Part shown: positions 63,246-64,000 of the stretch, piece by piece
How the letters are laid out: the number at the start of each line of letters is the position of its first letter
How positions within the stretch are numbered: the first letter of the stretch is position 1
Assembly (NCBI RefSeq): GCF_051020975.1
Contig: NW_027478162.1
Coordinates: 18,228,001 to 18,292,000, forward strand
Source: Osmia lignaria lignaria
Taxonomy: Eukaryota; Arthropoda; Insecta; Hymenoptera; Megachilidae
Direction: 5' to 3'
DNA length: 64,000 bases
Made by a program: the position numbers and the translations under genes
Notes under the pieces: model-generated
What the model was told of the DNA's origin: nothing
Databases searched by the model: none
Seen by the model: only the letters and a program-made list of their open reading frames with translations

Positions 63246-64000
63246 TGATCAGATTCGTAGTTCTCGAGATATATCAAGATATTTAAAAGTTCCGAAGCCG
63301 CACCAACATAATAGAGATACAGAAACACCGTGGCCCCTCTCTTTGAGATAACTCTGCACAATTGCGAGCTGCAAATGCCACTTCCAGCTTAGCTGTGCAG
63401 AAGAAGAACAACAAGAAGAAGAAATATCTCGAAATATGTCCGTCAGGCCAGTTCCTTTGAGCTGAATCTGCAAATATCTCGGAAACGAAGCGAGCTATGG
63501 CAAAATGTTAAGAGACGTTTTTTGTAGAGAATTATGTTTCCTACAATTTATGTTCTATGATATTTTTTGATCAGAAGCGTAGTTCTCGAGATATATCAAG
63601 ATATTTAAAAGTTCCGAAGCCGCACCAACATAATAGGGATACAGAAACACCGTGGCCCCGTTCTTTGAGATAACTCTGCACTAGTGCGAGCCGCAAATGT
63701 CACTTCCAGCTTAGCTGTGCAGAAGAAGAACAACAAGAAGAAGAAATATCTCGAAATATGTCCGTCAGGCCCCTTCCCTTGAGATAAATATGCAAATATC
63801 TCGGAAACGAAGCGAGCTATGGCAAAATGTTAAGCGACCTTTTTTGTAGAGAATTAAGTTTCCTACTTTTTATGTTCTATGATATTTTTTGATCAGATGC
63901 GTAGTTTTCGAGATATATCGAGATATTTAAAAGTTCCGAAGCCGCACCAACATAATAGAGATACAGAAACACCGTGGCCCCTTTCGTTGAGATAACTCTG
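63246..64000. repeat. Terminal six-monomer unit, copy 2 (cut by window edge)
   Basis: Two full monomers and a fragment repeat 61314 onward at an offset of exactly 1932 bp. Whether the copy is complete can only be seen outside this window. Confidence 0.85.
63890..64000. repeat. Partial monomer at right window edge
   Basis: The last 111 bp begin at TGATCA and end inside the GAGATAACTCTG segment of a monomer. The array therefore continues to the right. This fragment carries the same combination of markers (TTTTCGAG left end, TTTCGTTGAG) as the monomer at 61958, six units earlier. Confidence 0.97.

Larger units (their letters stand above)
1..64000. repeat. 322-bp satellite DNA tandem array filling the whole window
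   Basis: The sequence repeats head to tail every 322 bp from the first base to the last, always in the same orientation. Landmarks recur once per unit: TGATCA, AGTTCCGAAGCCGCACC, CACCGTGGCCCC, the GAA/CAA tract, CGGAAACGAAGCGAGC and the T6 run after GAGAC. From 161 to 63889 there are 63,729 bp, exactly 189 units of 322 bp plus nine of 319 bp. Two neighbouring monomers that I compared (483 and 805) differ at about nine positions. No monomer is inverted, truncated internally or interrupted by foreign DNA. GC is about 39%, with 11 CpGs per unit. This is typical of eukaryotic satellite DNA in heterochromatin. Assignment to a centromere, pericentromere or supernumerary chromosome is inference. I do not recognise the named family. 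Confidence 0.99.

Noticed and set aside
164..63473. 74-residue minus-strand proteins as real genes
   Set aside because: The starts are TTG, not ATG. The frames are products of the satellite repeat, with no recognisable domain. Nonsense versions exist and were duplicated freely.
1..64000. CRISPR array, because of regular spacing
   Set aside because: The repeated unit is 322 bp with no unique spacers. Every base belongs to the repeat.
1..64000. Prokaryotic sequence or phage repeat region
   Set aside because: There are no genes, ribosome binding sites or operon structure in 64 kb, and 199 tandem satellite units with higher-order structure are a eukaryotic feature.

Overview
The whole 64 kb window is one uninterrupted head-to-tail satellite DNA array. 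I see no protein gene, tRNA, rRNA, transposon, CRISPR array or unique sequence. The unit is 322 bp and about 39% GC (126 of 322 bases in a representative monomer I counted). If each monomer starts at the recurring TGATCA (BclI) site, the window holds a 160-bp partial monomer, 198 complete monomers (161-63889) and a final 111-bp partial. Of the 198, 189 are 322 bp and nine are 319 bp. All nine lack the same three bases in a GAA/CAA tract, and I saw no other change of net length.

This suggests a eukaryotic heterochromatic, possibly (peri)centromeric or B/sex-chromosomal, array. The 11 CpGs per monomer are near random expectation. That argues mildly against a heavily CpG-methylated genome such as a vertebrate's and would fit many invertebrates. 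I cannot name the species or match the repeat to a published family from memory.

Shared rare substitutions reveal nested duplications of monomer blocks. Zone 1 (161-5956) holds 18 mixed monomers with no clear higher-order period. Zone 2 (5957 to about 19050) is a block of about 4.7 kb repeated 26-27 monomers downstream, with a 7-mer/6-mer tandem duplication between the copies (10787-14972). Zone 3 (about 19050-27852) contains three nearly identical tandem copies of a six-monomer, 1932-bp unit (22057-27852). Zone 4 (27853-34283) is a mosaic of 20 monomers in which the 3-bp deletion first appears. Zone 5 (34284 to about 48950) is a tandem duplication of a 22-monomer unit (7078 bp, then 6756 bp after loss of one monomer) plus the start of a third copy. 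Zone 6 (about 48950-55840) has a 5-monomer duplication with one extra monomer inserted, and a 644-bp dimer repeat. Zone 7 (55843-64000) ends with another 1932-bp unit cut by the window edge.

Inside the monomer there is older structure. A stretch beginning GGCCCC and running into GAGATAA is present twice, 114 bp apart. The hexamer GAGATA/TATCTC occurs up to seven times per monomer in both orientations. A 73-74 codon minus-strand open frame recurs in about 183 of 198 monomers. It has no ATG and carries nonsense changes that were copied along with the blocks, so I do not call it a gene. The interest of the window is repeat evolution (unequal exchange, block amplification, strict length homogenisation), not a protein system.
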